A stretch of DNA of 64,000 nt from Macrosoma leucophasiata (taxonomy: Eukaryota; Arthropoda; Insecta; Lepidoptera; Hedylidae): assembly GCA_036365455.1 (NCBI GenBank), contig JAWQUS010000004.1, positions 1,619,501-1,683,500 of the forward strand, read 5' to 3'. The notes below the pieces were generated by a model, which saw only the letters and a list, made by a program, of their open reading frames with translations, did no database searches and had not been told where the DNA came from. Shown in pieces: positions 22,412 through 33,347 of the stretch. The translations under genes and the position numbers were made by a program. Each line of letters opens with the position of its first letter. Within the stretch, counting starts at the first letter, position 1.

Positions 22412-22775
22412 ATTCATCATCATCATTTCAGCCAAAATACGTCCACTGCTGAACAAAGGCCTCCCCAAAGAATGCCACAACGAACGGTCCTGGGCCGCCC
22501 TCATCCAGCGATTGCCCGCGACCTTCACCAGGTCGTCGGTCCATCTTGTGGGAGGCCTGCCTACGCTTCGCTTTCTGGTACGCGGTCGCCACTCGAGAAT
22601 TGCTCTGCCCCAACGGCCATCAGTTCGTCGAGCTATGTGCCCTGCCCACTGCCACTTGAGTCTCGCTATTCGGTGAGCTATGTCGGTAACTTTGGTTCTC
22701 ATGCGGATCTCCTCATTTCTGATTCGGTCTCGCAGAGAAACTCCAAGCATAGCTCTCTCCATTGCTCTCTGACGG
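22412..22775 (-). pseudogene. RTE LINE C-terminal piece with ATGATG tail
   Basis: Minus-strand translation RAMLGVSLRDRIRNEEIRMR.. and WQWAGHIARRTDGRW..GRPPTRWTDDLVKVAG is the well-known C-terminus of lepidopteran RTE LINEs. A one-base frameshift near the end moves the native finish (VQQWTYFG then TGA) to another frame. The tail is AATGATGATGATG. A 7-bp repeat GCGACGG at 22405-22411 and 22776-22782 supports 5'-truncated insertion. Confidence 0.8.
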
Positions 22776-23439
22776 GCGACGGGTTGATTTTACAAATTCA
22801 TTCAGTTCAATACGTGCTATAAGTCCGGAATTTTCAAGCTGCTTTCAGACAAATTTTAATGTCCACCACGGAAAGTTTAAAGCTACTCTAGGTTACCTAT
22901 ATTGTTCAAGAACTATGCATTGTATTGCTAGGCAGACTTTCTATGACTGATTTAAACTATGTATTTAGATATTAAACGAATGTGTTTAGAATGAGAGCAC
23001 TCAGATATAATGAAATTATGTTACTTTACTAACATTACTAAACTCTAATCAGAATAGAGCGGTACTTCAAAGACTGCCCCGATGGTGAGTAACATTACTC
23101 GAATGGTTTGACACGATACCTTATCAATTTAGTAGCGAATTATCTAGAGCGATGTATTTCGCAAGATGTATCTTGTGAAATAAATCGCTTAAGATTGGCT
23201 TATTTGTAATACTTAAGCCATTATATGTGAAACATATAGACTCGTCTTTATGATAAGTTTACAAGGATTCATTGTCTTAATGATACAATTGAGAAGATGC
23301 ATTGCTAAAGTGGAGTTTCTTTGGATAACTGTGGTAGTGAAATAGGAGAACTGCAAAGTTTAGGCACCACTTTAAATTACCTTACCTCTAATAATTGTTT
23401 TATATTATTTCGCATTAACACATGCTTGTGAAATGAATC

Positions 23440-23505
23440 CACCCTTCGAATCGAACCCGGAACCCTCGCCTAGTAGTAGTGGCCACTAGCCTACTATGGC
23501 AGTCA
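23440..23505 (-). repeat. Family B SINE head fragment
   Basis: Box B (GGTTCGATTCGAAGG) and box A (CATAGTAGGCTAGTGG) read on the minus strand. The body is lost. Confidence 0.55.
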
Positions 23506-24267
23506 AAGTAAAGATGAAAGAAAATTATTTAAGTGTCAATTGTAAATATACGTTTGTATCTAGATTTCCAGTTCTTCATGTATCTGCAGGCAGTAGGTAC
23601 TCTTTACTTGCCTAATTTTCCAATTTCAATCACCGTAACTGCAAATTATGCAAGTTATTTTTGTACCATAATACATACTATAAACTGGCCTGATAACAGC
23701 GGTGTCTTCAAAACAAAACCAAGTAAATTAAATGAGTAGTTCTTGCGTGAAGAGACTATAACCGGACAGAGATGTTAAGTTATTGTATGCAGACATTCAT
23801 TTGGTTACACACATAAAACAAATTGTTATTTCTGAGACCGTTGTCTCATACCAGCATTAATGCACATGAATAGACTGTTAACACACAAAATAAGGTTTCA
23901 GTACAGTAGGTAATTCAGAAAAAGAATTCGTGATCTAGAACAGACCCAGTAAAATGTTCCGGTTTCACAACTTTTAACTATATCAAAGACAAACTGATTG
24001 TAGGAAACTACAACTTGGGATCTGGGACAGATCATAGTTTTTACTAAGTCACGAAACGTTAATAGAATGAGGACAAAATTGATTGCATAATGCATTTATT
24101 TTGCATGCATCGCACGCAAAGGTCCCAGATAATAAACATGAAGCTGATTATTTATGGTATTCCAAATGCAAATTTGAATAACGACAGATTTTGATGGAAT
24201 TAATAGCTTTAGTAGCCGACAAATTCCATTAGCATACAAGTGTCATTGGAAACTTATTTGTTTCAAA

Positions 24268-24483
24268 ATGAGGTTATATCTATCATTAATCTTTGTCACA
24301 GCACTCATGGATGTTGCTAAATTTACACCAGAAGGCCAATTTTTCGTAATTATTAATGAGAAAGGGCACCGTCGGACATGTACAAAGAATGGCACAATGA
24401 TGAACAAGCCGATAAAGATGGCATTGATGAAAATAAAAAAAAATCCACCGACAATTTGTGAATACATAATCTTAACCGAATAG
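24268..24483 (+). CDS. Candidate small secreted peptide, 71 codons
   Basis: Starts CAAAATG, a good insect context, and reads MRLYLSLIFVTALMDVAKFT.., a plausible signal peptide, then a basic ~50-residue mature part with two cysteines and the end CEYIILTE. No family is recognised. A Family D SINE inserted exactly at the stop: its 13-bp TSD begins at 24479 and includes the TAG. The opposite strand also has a 74-codon frame, so chance is a real alternative. No promoter or poly(A) signal was established. Confidence 0.22.
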   Translation: MRLYLSLIFVTALMDVAKFTPEGQFFVIINEKGHRRTCTKNGTMMNKPIKMALMKIKKNPPTICEYIILTE

Positions 24484-24491
24484 ATAGTTAA

Positions 24492-24858
24492 TATAATAAT
24501 AATAATAATGGCAACCCATTATACGTCCCACTGCTGGCCACGAGTCTCTCCCCTTTTTGGGAAGCCTGGAGCTTACTCCACCACGCTGCTCCAATGCGGA
24601 TTGGTGGAGGTAGGTGGGTTAGTGGCCAACCCACTATCGGATGTTTTCAACCCGGCCCATAAGGCCTCCGACAAGGTTTAACGACTGCTATCTATCGATA
24701 GCAACCGGGACCGACGGCTTATTAACGTGCCCTCCGAAGCACGGAAACGCGCATTTAATTTGCCACGCGGTCCCCATCACACTACCCGACCGCGCCCGTA
24801 GTTCTTGACCGAGTAGATCGCCCATGATCTACACCAGCCGCGGGGCCATGCGCGCTTC
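24492..24858 (-). mobile_element. Family D SINE-like element, full length with TSD
   Basis: Perfect 13-bp repeat AATAGATAGTTAA at 24479-24491 and 24859-24871. On the minus strand it runs from GCGCATGGCCCCGCGGCTGG through CGGAGGGCACGTTAATAAGC and AGCAGCGTGGTGGAGTAAGC to a (TAA)n tail. The simple-sequence tail and TSD indicate LINE-driven retroposition. No clear tRNA head is seen. Confidence 0.85.
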
Positions 24859-24880
24859 AATAGATAGTTAAATACACCTT

Positions 24881-24972
24881 ATAACGTTTTCGCAGGTTTT
24901 CGCGAGCTTCATACATTGTAGAAATTATGAAGTGTTGTTGCGAGAGAATCCGCAAATTTAATTTCTACAAAT
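24881..24972. repeat. Family K (Penelope-like) fragment with inverted arms
   Basis: Shares GGTTTTCGCGAGCTTCATAC with 36.9 kb. TTGTAGAAATTA and TAATTTCTACAA form inverted arms. Confidence 0.5.
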
Positions 24973-25186
24973 ACATTTTATATTAGATAAAGTATAAGTT
25001 TATGAGCATATTACATTGTAATATGGAACCTTATCTTACTTATCTATTATACTAACGTATGACATTGTTTGTTGAGAAAACAGAAACTTACTGTTATTTA
25101 TAATTGAAATAAAACTAGTTTTCGGATTATTGTTATTTAATAAAATTATTTCTAACGATGGCATCTTTCAGTCAATTTTTTCTTTG

Positions 25187-25236
25187 CATTTCTTCTTTAA
25201 TTTCTAAGCCCACTCGCATGTGTTATTGCGAAAAAT
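25187..25236 (+). repeat. Family Q SINE tail fragment
   Basis: TTCTTCTTTAATTTCTAAGC..GCATGTGTTATTGCGAAAAA, as in other Q fragments. Confidence 0.5.
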
Positions 25237-25990
25237 AACATAAACAAATTAAGTAAGTGCTGTTGTTGTAAGTACAATGATTGATTGAATACAAGAATTA
25301 TGATTATGGATGAAATAGATATAAGACATTTAACAGCCAGAATTGAAATCACTTATCAAGAAAGTTGAACTAATTGACAGAGAGACCAGACCATGAAAGG
25401 ACTCAGAACAGTTCAAGTTTCTAGATTTTTCCTTCACTGAAATAAACAACGTATTCAAATCCAATCCAAATCGACAATGTATTCGCAACCAAAATTGCTG
25501 GAATCAATTCAAGTATAACCTATCATCTCAAGCCTACAACCTCAAAAAAAACATTTGCAAAAAAGAGCACAACACATGGCCTCAACGACCTTTGAAATTC
25601 CTTTGACTAGCAATCAAAGTTCAACTTTGGAACACCAACTTTAAAGTTGATTTTCGTTTGTTGGCGCGTGATATTTACGACGTTTTAGACGTGGCAAGGA
25701 AGAAAGGTGGTACAAAAAGAAGAGAAACAAAATTGTAAAGCGGTAAAGCAACGTCCTTGGGTTTTACTGTAGGCCGCATACCGGCTATAGGCGTAGTGAA
25801 ATGTGACCATTTTAATGTCATTGGAAACGGGACATTTTAAATATTCACGCAAAAAGGACGTCCAATTGAAATTGTTATCGGTATTGTTTTTGCTGCCAAT
25901 TTGTTGCTCCTTTAAAAACAATAGTGATAAACCTCTGGATGTACGAGTATGTTACACACACAACAGAAGGATTTCTGTCGCCGTATATGA

Positions 25991-26280
25991 TTTTTACTGG
26001 TGGTAGAGCACCAGTGACGGAGCTCGGGGGCGTAGGCACCACCGCATTACCTAATATACTTGCCGCTAAATGGTAGTGTTCAGCACTATCCTGTTCCGGT
26101 CAGGTGGTAATGTACGGCCTTGTAATTTCCGGCACAGAGGCATAACACCTTAGGCCTCAGGAGTGGTAACGCATCTGCATTTTGACCTTGGTCTTTGTGT
26201 AAGTGTCTATAGGCTACAGTCATCACTTAACATCAATGTGAACTGCATGCTTGTTTGCCACTTCCATTTCACAAAAAAAA
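25991..26280 (+). mobile_element. Family A element, full length
   Basis: TTTTTACTGGTGGTAGAGCA..CCATTTCACAAAAAAAA with all hairpin blocks present. Confidence 0.85.
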
Positions 26281-26284
26281 TTAC

Positions 26285-27506
26285 GACGGGAGTCAGTTCG
26301 GTCGGTAATAAGCGCGGTCTTTGTCAGTGGCGTAGCTAAAATGGGTGGCACCCGGGACGGATGAGCAAAACAAAAAGGAAATACTTCCCATTCTTTTGTA
26401 TTTTATTTCTCCATTCTTTACCGTTGTGCCCCCCTATTGGTGCAAATTCTGCCTCTGGCGCCCCTGATATAATAAATGCGAAAGTGAGTTCTGTGTTGCG
26501 CTTTCACGTCTAAACAGCTCAAATTTGGGTTATTTAAAGAGAGGGCGCACCCCCAAATGGATGACACCCGGTGCGTGTGAATGAATTATTTTAATTTATG
26601 GCTTATCAATAAAAGAATTCGATTTCCCTTGACTACAATGTGTCAGGGTTACATCCAGATCCTTTCAAATGGCCCTGCCGGACTACCACCGGGCTTCTTC
26701 AAACTAGTACAAATCCGGGGTATTCCAGACGGATGACAGCCCCTATAGGGGAGGGTAAGACACATTGGAGTTGCAACGTTTCTACCACAATCAAACGTTA
26801 ACAAAGTAGGTGAATTGCTCGGACTATACTGTTTTCTGTCTATTACAAGGCAGGATTATCCCATTCAAAACGGAACGTATGGTCACGTTAAGTGTATACA
26901 GCCGGTTTTGGTTTTTGTTGGGCCGTATTTTGATGGATTGGTTCAGGGGCCCTTGATTTCGAAATGGTCCGGTGTATTCAATAAGATCGCGGGATTTCTG
27001 TACAATCAATTTGAATTTATTATATTTATCATGTTTTACTGTTAGACTTGTCGCTGTTGGGCTTATGTAACTGTATAGAAAGAAGCTAGTTTTAAAGATT
27101 TTACTTGATAGGTGTGAAGAGTTTTTGAGAAGTTCTTTCTCTTTAAGGATAGTCGTGACATAAGGTTTATCTTTCTTAAATTGTAAGATAAACAAGATGG
27201 ATTGCGATCATAGTAGGCACGTTTTCAAGATTTTTTTTTTTTTGTATAGGTATCTACTAAAAAAACTCTAAGGTAATATTTTGGTGATAGACGTGCAATG
27301 TTATTTATGCAATTCACTTCGGTGGATACATCGACACGACACGACGAGGCTGTGGATGTCATTTTTAAATCCTGTCATGTGCTCGCGTATTAAAAGCCAA
27401 AAAAAAGATCCGGACGTATTGAGAACCTCCTCCTTTCTTGAAGTCGATTAAAGACGTATTATTGTTTTTACAATGACGAACCTATTCAGTATCTATCAGT
27501 CGTAGA
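26285..27506. other. No supported gene
   Basis: A short Helitron-like 5' fragment is likely at about 26455-26535 (ATAATAAATGCGAAAGTGAG). The open frames at 26.8-27.2 kb on both strands are ordinary chance frames. Confidence 0.4.
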
Positions 27507-27770
27507 TTTACTGGTGGTAGAGCTCCAGTGACGGAACTCGCAGGCGTAGGCACCACCGCATTACCTAATAGGTATACTTGCCGTCAAATGGTAGTATTCA
27601 GCACTATCGCGATCCGGTCAGAGGCATAACACCTTAGGCCTCAGGAGTGGTAACGCATCTGCATTTTGACCTTGGTCTTTGTGTGTGGTGTCTGTAGGCT
27701 GCAGTCATCACTTAACATCAATGTGAACATGCTTGTTTACCACTTCCACTACATAAAAAAAAAATAAGAT
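27507..27770 (+). mobile_element. Family A element, internally deleted
   Basis: ATTTACTGGTGGTAGAGCTC to TTCCACTACATAAAAAAAAA. The block between GGTCAG and GAGGCATAACAC is missing. Confidence 0.8.
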
Positions 27771-28157
27771 TACGGAGTTGAATCTAGAAATCATTACGAC
27801 ACTAGAACATTCAATTTCAAAGGCGTGTTGCCTGTATCGGCAATAATACTTTTACTGATTGTGATTACGTGATTGATACATCAACAATAATTTCACTCAG
27901 CCTTCAAATATCACAAGTGTTTGCGCACTTTCTTCATGTAAGACCCATTCTAGTCGTTTCATAAGCGCTTGTAAGAGCCAAATTGAAGATATTATTAATA
28001 TGTATTACTTTTGTTTATTTTATGGTCAGATTTTTTATATGGCAAAGTGGTCACCGTCGCCTATGAACATTTGTAACACAAGGGGATTAGCTAACAAGCT
28101 GCCAGGCCTGAAAATTTAGGGTTCCATAGAGATTCCTTTCCTTAAAGATTCCCTATA

Positions 28158-28180
28158 TTTTTTTTTATGTAACGAAGGTG
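28158..28180 (-). repeat. Family A tail fragment
   Basis: TTTTTTTTATGTAACGAAGG matches the antisense 3' end of diverged Family A copies. Confidence 0.4.
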
Positions 28181-28182
28181 GG

Positions 28183-28372
28183 TAGCTGTAGAGCGTGCAT
28201 GGCCCCAGCGGCTGGTGTAGATTGTAAGCAATCTACTCGGTTAAGCGATACGGGCGCGGTCGGGTGTATGATGGGTGACTGCTAGTGGCAAATTAAAATG
28301 CGGTCGCCAATCCGGATGCCAAGCGTGGCGATTATGGTATATCCCCCTCATGGAAAGGCTTTGGTTCAGCAG
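28183..28372 (+). mobile_element. Chimeric SINE: Family D head joined to Family E tail
   Basis: 28183-28302 is D (GCATGGCCCCAGCGGCTGGT, GATACGGGCGCGGTCGGGTG). At 28303 it switches to E (TCGCCAATCCGGATGCCAAG, GCGTGGCGATTATGG, TTGGTTCAGCAGTG). A template switch during reverse transcription, or recombination, would explain it. Confidence 0.65.
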
Positions 28373-28405
28373 TGACATGTTGCGGTTTTATCAATTTTAA
28401 TGACA

Positions 28406-28720
28406 CAACTGCCTCGGTAGCCTTGTGGTAGCAGGCCATTACTACAACGCTGGGGTCTTGGGTTCGATTCCTGGGTCGGTGGATATTTAGAGATAACGGT
28501 GTAAAATGCTTTATCTCTGGTTCTATTGGATTTTTTCCATTATCTGGAAGTTTCTCAGTACCTCGGAGTTTGGTGATGTGCCCGGAGATGTCAATAGGCT
28601 CGCCACCTGTTACATGGGCCAAAACGTTACCGGCGAATCGTGGGTGTTTGCATGTATGTTTGAGAGCACGCATTTACCTCTGCCTATCCCTTCGGGGATT
28701 ACAGGCGTTAAGTTACGTTT
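28406..28720 (+). mobile_element. Family B tRNA SINE, full length with TSD
   Basis: Box A (TCGGTAGCCTTGTGGTAGC) and box B (GGGTTCGATTCCTGG) open the element. It ends GGGATTACAGGCGTTAAGTT. An exact 11-bp repeat TTTTAATGACA lies at 28395-28405 and 28721-28731. This is the best family reference in the window. Confidence 0.9.
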
Positions 28721-29090
28721 TTTTAATGACATTAACATTTTTATAAGCAGATGTAATGATTTTAATGTATACTATGGAAAATAAATATCAGTAGTAGTTA
28801 GTATTTGGATCATTAAACAAACTTCGAAAGGTCATATCCTGGTTAAATTCTCAAGTCAAAACAATAAAAAAGAAGTTGAAAAACTTCGATATTCATACAT
28901 CACATCTACTTGAATGTCAGGTGTTCTCCTTGAATAGTAGATATACAGAGATTTTACTGTGATTTCATTTTTTTTAAAAGAACTCGATGACATTTTTACT
29001 CACTTCCACGTGTTCCAGAGTTATCGTAGATAATTCTTCATGGTTCGGCAGACACGAAGAAATCTTACGATATCTCGGCGCATAATATTC

Positions 29091-29386
29091 ATCGGTGTTA
29101 GTATTCCAGTCACCATTGTAGGAGCTCAAGGGCGTAGACACCACCGCATTACCTAATCTATCTGCCATCAAATGGTAGTGTTCAGCACTATCGTGATACG
29201 GCTAGGTGGTAATGTATGGCCCCGTAATAACTATCACAGATACATTACAATTAAGGACGCGGCTGTGTGGCAACACATCTGCATTTTGACCTTTAGTTTT
29301 TGTGTAGATGTCTATAGGCTGCAGTCATCACTCAACATCCATGTGAAATGCATGCTTACTTACAACCTTCGTTAAATAAAAAAACC
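29091..29386 (+). mobile_element. Family A element, diverged subfamily
   Basis: Keeps ACCACCGCATTACCTAATCT, TGGTAGTGTTCAGCACTATC and ATAGGCTGCAGTCATCACTC. Has the CCCCGTAATAACTATCACAG variant shared with copies at 19.2, 34.7 and 58.6 kb, which suggests an older subfamily. Confidence 0.75.
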
Positions 29387-29451
29387 GTATGAACTGCTTC
29401 TTTGCCATCTTCACAACATTAAAAACAAAAAAAAATTTCTTTTTTGCACAC

Positions 29452-29627
29452 TTACAGCTTAACCAACACTAGATATAAACCTATGTCGTGGGTGCCGTCA
29501 TACACACACAACACATACACAAACACCCAGACCCGAAACAAATATCTATAGGCCATTCAAATATTTGTCCCGGTGCGGAGATCGAACCCGCGACCATTCG
29601 AATCAAACGGTCGTCTCACACCGCTCT
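29452..29627 (-). mobile_element. Family C tRNA-derived SINE, 5' end missing
   Basis: On the minus strand it keeps box B (GCGGGTTCGATCTCCG) and the body (CCGGGACAAATATTTGAATG, GGTCTGGGTGTTTGTG). The box A part is replaced by unrelated sequence. Confidence 0.65.
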
Positions 29628-29664
29628 TTCACGCAAATCTTTCATTGTTATCAGCCCATTTATC

Positions 29665-29754
29665 GTGGAAGGCTTTAGGCTATAACATCACGCTAAGATG
29701 AATAGGAGAGGGTAGGTAACATTGCACCAGCGCGAAGCCGGGGCGGGCCGCTAG
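29665..29754 (+). repeat. Helitron-like 3' end
   Basis: GGCTTTAGGCTATAACATCA followed by CGCGAAGCCGGGGCGGGCCG and CTAG, then T. Confidence 0.5.
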
Positions 29755-29967
29755 TTCGAAATATTTTTGTTTTAATGTAATGAGTAATGACCGCGGTAGT
29801 GGTTACGTGACATGAGGCCTGGGTATCAATGGTGCGGCGTGCAGCAGTATACTACACGATAACCTCAGGCCGAGCACAACAGATTCTTATCGTTTGTCTA
29901 ACATTTCACCACAACCGCCAACTTTCTATCTATGCGCTGTTATATTTTACGCTGTATAGTATGACAT

Positions 29968-30160
29968 GACGACCCGGTTAGTCCAGTGGTGTGTGACGAC
30001 CGCTCGATTCGAAGGATCGCGGGTTCGACCCCAGCACCGGGACAAATGGTATGGCCTACAGATATTTGTTACGGGTCTGGGTGTTTGTGGGTTGTGTGTG
30101 TACAACGAAACCTACGACACAAGTTTATACCTAGGGTAGGGCTGAGTGTAAGCGTAATAA
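29968..30160 (+). mobile_element. Family C tRNA-derived SINE, full length
   Basis: The tRNA-like head starts GACGACCCGGTTAGTCCAGT. Box A is TTAGTCCAGTGG and box B GGTTCGACCCC (30022-30032). The arms CCCGGT and ACCGGG can pair like an acceptor stem. The body ends GAGTGTAAGCGTAATAA. Confidence 0.8.
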
Positions 30161-30479
30161 TCCTTCACGCCATCCCTAGCGTTTAGCATAAGCGATAAAA
30201 GACGCAAATAGAAAATAAACAGCACACTCACCCGATTTAAATACGACCTTGGCAATTGCATCTCTAAAGTGGAATGTATCTGCATGTTGATACATGTCAT
30301 TATGAGCTATTTGTCATGCATTTACATGTTAGGCGTATATTCTCCATGTCTGCATTGAATCGATAATAAGCGTTTGATTTAATGGGAGTCTTTAAATTAA
30401 ACGAATGTATTGAATTATTTAGTCTCTTGAATTGATCAATATAAGGAGTTCTGATTTCCATAATTTAGATAAAAATTAA

Positions 30480-30536
30480 ATACGCTTACACTCACAGCTT
30501 ACAGCCCCTCTCGGAATTAACCTGTGTCGTGGACTG
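30480..30536 (-). repeat. Family C tail fragment
   Basis: TACGCTTACACTCACAGC..AACCTGTGTCGTGGAC matches the antisense C tail at 40.5 kb. Confidence 0.55.
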
Positions 30537-30630
30537 ATTATAATTATGCTTAAGTCGCAGGTTTTATTCCTGCCGAAGAATTTTTTTTAATTTAATTATT
30601 CACTTGCAAGTGTTATTGTGAAAAAATAAA
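30537..30630 (+). repeat. Family Q tRNA-headed SINE fragment
   Basis: A degenerate box B arm (GCAGGTTTTATTCCTGCCGA) is followed by a T-rich linker and CACTTGCAAGTGTTATTGTG. Confidence 0.5.
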
Positions 30631-30764
30631 ATTACTACACCAATAATTATTAAGGGTACGGCGACATCTTAACTTAATCTTAGCTATCAATGGAGGTCGT
30701 TCAGCGATCCCGAATCGGGTAAATAAAAAAAGGCAAAGATAAATCGACGCTCAGATGTGGACTT

Positions 30765-30870
30765 AGTAAGCTTAGTAGTAAAACGGCTGGGCTGTGTGAC
30801 CTAAGGTAGCAGGTTCGATTCCTACCCGAAATCTAATGTTTCTTTCTATTTTTCTTTAATAGAAATTAAA
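30765..30870 (+). repeat. Family Q tRNA-headed SINE fragment
   Basis: Box B arm GCAGGTTCGATTCCTACCCG, then TTTCTTTCTATTTTTCTTTA and ATAGAAATTAAA. Not a functional tRNA because no anticodon arm can be drawn. Confidence 0.5.
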
Positions 30871-31008
30871 TGACACAATATTTTTTTTATCCATCGATAC
30901 AGAATAGACAACGTATAATAATAATAATTATTTTTTAATTTTATTTAGTTATACTAATTTTTATATTTATTTTTTAGTATATTTATGTTTCTACAAGTAA
31001 GTACCTAA

Positions 31009-31256
31009 TCTATATATATAAAAATGCAACCCGTTTTCCTTGGTCACGGCATCACGCGTGAATGGCTTTACCGATTTGGCTAATATTGATTTTGAATTAT
31101 TTTTGGAAGTCCAGGGAATGTATAAAAGGTAAGAAAATATGAAGAAATTGAAGGGAAATAGTAAAAAATACCATTTCATTTTCCCATACAAATAGTCCGT
31201 ATCTATCAAACCTTTTCTATTGTCATATTTTAATACGAAGTTTGCCGGGTCAGCTA
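31009..31256 (+). mobile_element. Helitron-like element with canonical ends
   Basis: Inserted between A and T. Starts TCTATATATATAAAAATGCA and ends GTTTGCCGGGTCAGCTAG. There is no TSD or terminal inverted repeat, as expected. Non-autonomous. Confidence 0.75.
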
Positions 31257-31259
31257 GTA

Positions 31260-31757
31260 GAAAATAAATTGCAGAAGTTTTTGTTCAAGGAACACGAATC
31301 TCATACAAGATAATTTTTCAATTAACTCTACGACTGAATTCCGGTATGAAACCAAGTAAACAAAGTAACGTTGTATGTTAAAACAGTACAAATAGTCTTG
31401 AAACAATCAACGGAGATACAATAAACAACAATCAGCAAAACAATGTCGACAATAAATAAGTTGTTGTGTATAACAGAGATTATAAATTATAAACCTGAAA
31501 TGTATATAACAATAGGATTTCTAATGGAATTCCACATTGGAGAATCAATCGATCAGTTAAAATACTTATCAATAATTCAATAACAATCGACACGAATACC
31601 AACGGAATTACACGAAGAGATTTTTATGACTCTTGATAAATTGGTAGCACACTTTTTAGCGATAATTTGAACAGCATTTATTTCAGATTCCAGTTTCAAA
31701 AAGGTCGGACTAGACTAGATCTAGAAAATTGCTAGAATCATAGGTCAAATATTAAGA
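31260..31757. other. No recognisable feature
   Basis: AT-rich DNA. Confidence 0.4.
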
Positions 31758-31758
31758 A

Positions 31759-32041
31759 TTTTTACTGGTGGTAGAGCTCCAGTGACGAAGGTCGCGGTTG
31801 TAGTCACCACCGCATTTACCATATATATTTGCCGATAAATGGTAGTGTTCAACACTATCGTGTTCCGTTCAGGTGGTAATGTACGGCCCTGTAATTTTCG
31901 ACACAGAGTCATAACACCTTAGACCTCAGGAGTGGTATCGCATCTGCGATTTGACCTTGGTCTTTGTGTGGGTGTCAATAGGCTGCAGTCATTACTTAAC
32001 ATCAATCTGAACTGCATGCTTCTTCCATGTTTGCCACTTCC
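31759..32041 (+). mobile_element. Family A element
   Basis: TTTTTACTGGTGGTAGAGCT to CATGCTTCTTCCATGTTTGC. The usual poly(A) end is replaced by the abutting Family E copy. Confidence 0.8.
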
Positions 32042-32042
32042 G

Positions 32043-32243
32043 CCACGTCACGCCACGCTTGGCATTCGGATTGGCGATCGCAGTGACGGTAGTTTTATCG
32101 CAGGATTCTGCTGCTCATTTTGCTTTATTGCACTGGAATGGTTTGACCACTATTGTTTGGTTGACTGACTGCACTAGTGGAAGAATATTCTTCCATTGGA
32201 AGCTAGTGGGCGGAGGGGTCGTCACGTCCCGACGCCAGAATTA
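32043..32243 (-). mobile_element. Family E element, 3'-truncated
   Basis: On the minus strand: GTGACGACCCCTCCGCCCAC, AGAATATTCTTCCACTAGTG, GTCAAACCATTCCAGTGC, CTGCGATCGCCAATCCGAAT. Ends head-on against a Family A copy. Confidence 0.65.
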
Positions 32244-32253
32244 AATAAATAAA

Positions 32254-32522
32254 ATGAATCATCATTTCAACCAAAAGACGTCCACGGCTGCACAAAGGCC
32301 TCCCCCAAAGATTGCCACAACGAACGGTCCTGCGCCGCCCTCATCCAACGATTGCCTTCACCAAGTTGTCGGTCCAACTCGTCGGTCCAACTCGTGTGGG
32401 GCCTACGCTTCGTCTTCCGGTACGCGGTCACCACTCCAGAACTCTGCTGCCGTCAGCTCTGCGAGCTATGTGCCCTGCCCACTGCCACTTGAGTTCCGCT
32501 ATTCGGTTGGCTATGTCGGTTA
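32254..32522 (-). pseudogene. RTE LINE C-terminal piece, second copy
   Basis: Minus-strand translation includes LKWQWAGHIARRADGS, as at 22.4 kb. An imperfect ATGATG tail and CGTCCACGGCTGCAC mark the 3' end. An internal 13-bp tandem duplication (GTCGGTCCAACTC twice) and other lesions break the frame. Confidence 0.75.
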
Positions 32523-33007
32523 ATATAATGAAATAAATACTTTGAAAGAAATATAAAATTTTAGGTTTTAATAATTTAGATAAACGCCCGTATATTTTAG
32601 CAGCCTCGACCTTACCTGTTTTCAAACCTAGCTGAGCATTACAGTAAAAATAACAGTTTTATAGTTCATGACCAAGATAATAATCAGAATGTAGGGTTGT
32701 ATTGCAACACGGATTATGTCAGGCCGCGGGCATCTTGCCATTTGGTATTGCTTACAACACCCTCAGATGCGATTTTGTTACCGGCTAGGAATATAAATTG
32801 ACGGTTAAAAATCCACCAACCTCACCAACTGTTGAATATTTCATGGCACATTGAGATTTTGTAAGGACGTGTTAGGCTCTAGTCAGACGGACCGCATTTA
32901 ACTGCAATCGAACCGCAAATTTGCAGTCGGCGTACAGTCGTGTGAAAAGCACACCGACTGCAATCGAAATAAAGGCAGAGCTCTAGTGACGGAGCTCGCG
33001 GGCGTAT

Positions 33008-33295
33008 ACAATAATTATACAATAATTTTAATACAATAATTTATTTTCATTACACAATTACATAGTTTGACATATTTCAGTATTGAGTCTCCTTTTAAGC
33101 AAAATTTGCTTGTGTTAGGAGAACCCGCTCTTTTCTAATTACAAACATACATTAACTATTATATTAATGATGAAACATCAGGCTTATTGGTAGATATTAA
33201 TCATTGATCACAAATAGATAATAATTACATTAAAATAATAAAAACAATATTATTAAAAAAAAATAAACAATATTAAATTTATTAATATTTAAGTA

Positions 33296-33347
<52 letters not shown>

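Noticed and set aside
22472..22822. Plus-strand frames over the RTE copies (also 32254-32536)
   Set aside because: Antisense to recognised LINE coding sequence.
23325..23390. Possible Family A 5' fragment (GTGGTAGTGAAATAGGAG..GGCACCAC)
   Set aside because: Too short and diverged to separate from chance.
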